This document shows, one piece after another, positions 62,152 to 64,000 of a DNA stretch of 64,000 bases. Within the stretch, counting starts at the first letter, position 1, and each line of letters opens with the position of its first letter. The translations under genes and the position numbers were made by a program. Below the pieces are notes generated by a model. It did no database searches. It worked only from the letters and a program-made list of their open reading frames with translations, and was not told the DNA's origin. This stretch comes from Hymenolepis diminuta (lineage: Eukaryota > Platyhelminthes > Cestoda > Cyclophyllidea > Hymenolepididae): positions 2,422,594 through 2,486,593 of the forward strand of contig CAADRB010000026.1 of assembly GCA_900708905.1 (NCBI GenBank), in the 5' to 3' direction.

Positions 62152-64000
62152 GTTAGACTTTGTATTTTCATCTATATATTTATATAACTCTAACGAAATA
62201 CAATTATTAAAGTAGTGGATTAATAAGAAAGAGGAAGTGACTTGGTATTAATTATTTCGGTCTCTTTTGTTTCATATGTGAAAGAGCTTGTATAGTTATG
62301 GTTTCGCTTAAAGCCTTTATAAAAGGTGAAATATTTGAATATGAAACAAAATACACGCAAACACTAAGGTTGTAAGTTAAAAGTTAAGGTTGTGGAACGT
62401 TTACGTCTCTGTGTCTGCTCAGCGCTTATCTTCTGGAAGTTAATTTGAAAAATTGATCATTTCCATCTCGATATCCCTCTCATTTCGTCTCATTAGCATT
62501 GGCAATGTGGTAATGAGAATTGGTTTTATTTTTTAAAAATCTATTTATAGGTTCAACCATTTACTAATATGTTGTAGTCTTCAGGAAAACTAAAAGCATG
62601 AGAGAAAGGGTCGTATTTTTCGTCATATTAATTACATTCTTCCAACGTTTTATTGCTGCTATTATTGCTCTCGGTAAGGCAAAAAATTATAAACGGAATA
62701 ATAAATTAATCCTATAACCTTTCCTTATCTTTTTTGATATTGTGAAGCATCTACAACTGAGATATTTATTCCATAATGTTAAGGTTATAGTAGACTTCCG
62801 TAATGCAATATTATTTTTTTCAATAATTACATCCTATTTGATTCCCTATTTTCCACTGTTCTTAAGTCTTCATGACGTTCAAGATTATAATTTAGGATTT
62901 TGCTTGGAGGAAGTTCGAACTTGGTATCTCATTCACTTTTATCAACTTTTGAAGTATTCTTATTCATCTCGTTACTTTTTTTGAATAAATATTAACGTAA
63001 TCACTAAATTTCCAACTAATCAGCTATTCGGTATAATATCAATCTAACTGCAGCATACTATAGTTTAGAAATTCAGCAACATGAATGATTAACCATACTA
63101 ATTTATAGATGCACTCTTCCTATCTCTGACGTTATCCAGTTCAAGAAGTACCGGTTTAATTATCTGAATTTGTCTAAATATTGCTTTCTTTTTTGATAAT
63201 TGCATATTCTACCTTAGTTATACGCTCTATCTATAGTGCTTAATTTACCCTATGAAATCACATACCAAAAAATGTAATTCTAAATAAACTGAATTAACAT
63301 TTTGTGTTCGTAATCAGTGTGTGAATAGCGCTGTCAACCACTTTGCCTGAAACTGTTCTTTATGATTTGCGCAACTGGAATCGTCTTAACCCTAAATATG
63401 CCTCAAAAGATCATTTCTGCGTCATTATCCTGTTCTTTTTTGTTTTTTTCCGTTTTATAACGTTATCACTGAGCATTCGATATCGTTATTTGCATCAATC
63501 AGATCGTTGCTCATAGGAAAATTCATTTCCCATTTCTTTTACTAACAGTGTCTTTCGGTGTTGATTTATTCGATCATAAAATATTTTTCTAGCTGTCTTG
63601 GGTCTTACTCATGGTTGCTTATCGAGTTAATTCAGTTTTCCATCTCCACTTCGTCCTGCGAAAAGCAGTCTCTTTTCATGCGTTATCGAACACTTGCATT
63701 TTCAGTTTTACTCTATTTAGTCATCATTTCAGTTTAATCGCTTCAAATTTGTCCCCTATTCCGTGAGTTTTATTACAAGTAATCCGCTACAGTCTCTCTT
63801 CTAAACATTGAAAGAACAATAACTTAGCAAGTTTTCCGTCTTGCGTCGACTATTTCTATCCTTTGTCCACTCTTTTGTAATATTTTCACAATGTCTGATT
63901 TATTTGATATCCATCACGTCTTAGCGTAGTCATACTTAATGCCCGTTATCTAAGAAGTTAGTTTCTTGGTCACCTGAAATGTAAAACATTTAGTTCTCGC
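62152..64000 (+). other. Right end: intronic part of GTPBP2-like gene
   Basis: After the donor GTTAGA at 62152 I found no further GTPBP2 exon. The sequence is AT-rich with T-runs. The rest of the gene should continue beyond the window. Confidence 0.45.

Noticed and set aside
1..64000. CRISPR arrays, operons or other prokaryotic systems
   Set aside because: All genes are spliced animal genes. No regularly spaced direct repeats were seen.

Overview
This is a metazoan nuclear window: AT-rich DNA with spliced genes, introns from about 50 bp to 3 kb, and GT-AG junctions. The best guess is a parasitic flatworm, probably a cestode. The divergent insulin receptor with a very long insertion in its kinase domain fits that group. 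The species is not proven. Gene models were built by hand from conserved domains, splice sites and matching intron phases.

Layout. (1) 64-21730, + strand: insulin-receptor-like tyrosine kinase, 19 exons seen, 5' end outside the window. Its introns carry a decayed mariner element with a 409-N gap, several tRNA-derived SINE copies and two other dispersed repeats. (2) 23848-31694, + strand: a YEATS-domain protein of the AF9/ENL family. (3) 33182-35934, - strand: 3' part of a PTF1A-type bHLH gene. (4) One N at 35935, then 35936-50671, which repeats 21199-35934 at a constant offset of 14,737 bases. It carries a second insulin-receptor last exon, a second YEATS gene and the PTF1A 3' exons. This is almost certainly two overlapping contigs joined without merging, so the second copies are not real paralogues. 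(5) 47919-52775, - strand: the complete PTF1A-like gene, 3 exons and 349 aa. (6) 52776-57444: about 4.7 kb with no convincing gene. (7) 57445-58012, - strand: NDUFB11, a complex I subunit. (8) 58435-62151, + strand: GTPBP2/GTPBP1-like translational GTPase, 5 exons seen, running off the right edge.

With the overlap collapsed, the locus reads INSR> YEATS> <PTF1A <NDUFB11 GTPBP2>. YEATS and PTF1A converge. NDUFB11 and GTPBP2 diverge from a 422-bp shared upstream region. The genes have no obvious common pathway. The points most worth checking are the assembly duplication, the insertion between kinase strands beta4 and beta5, the SINE family, and the altered acyl-lysine cage of the YEATS domain.
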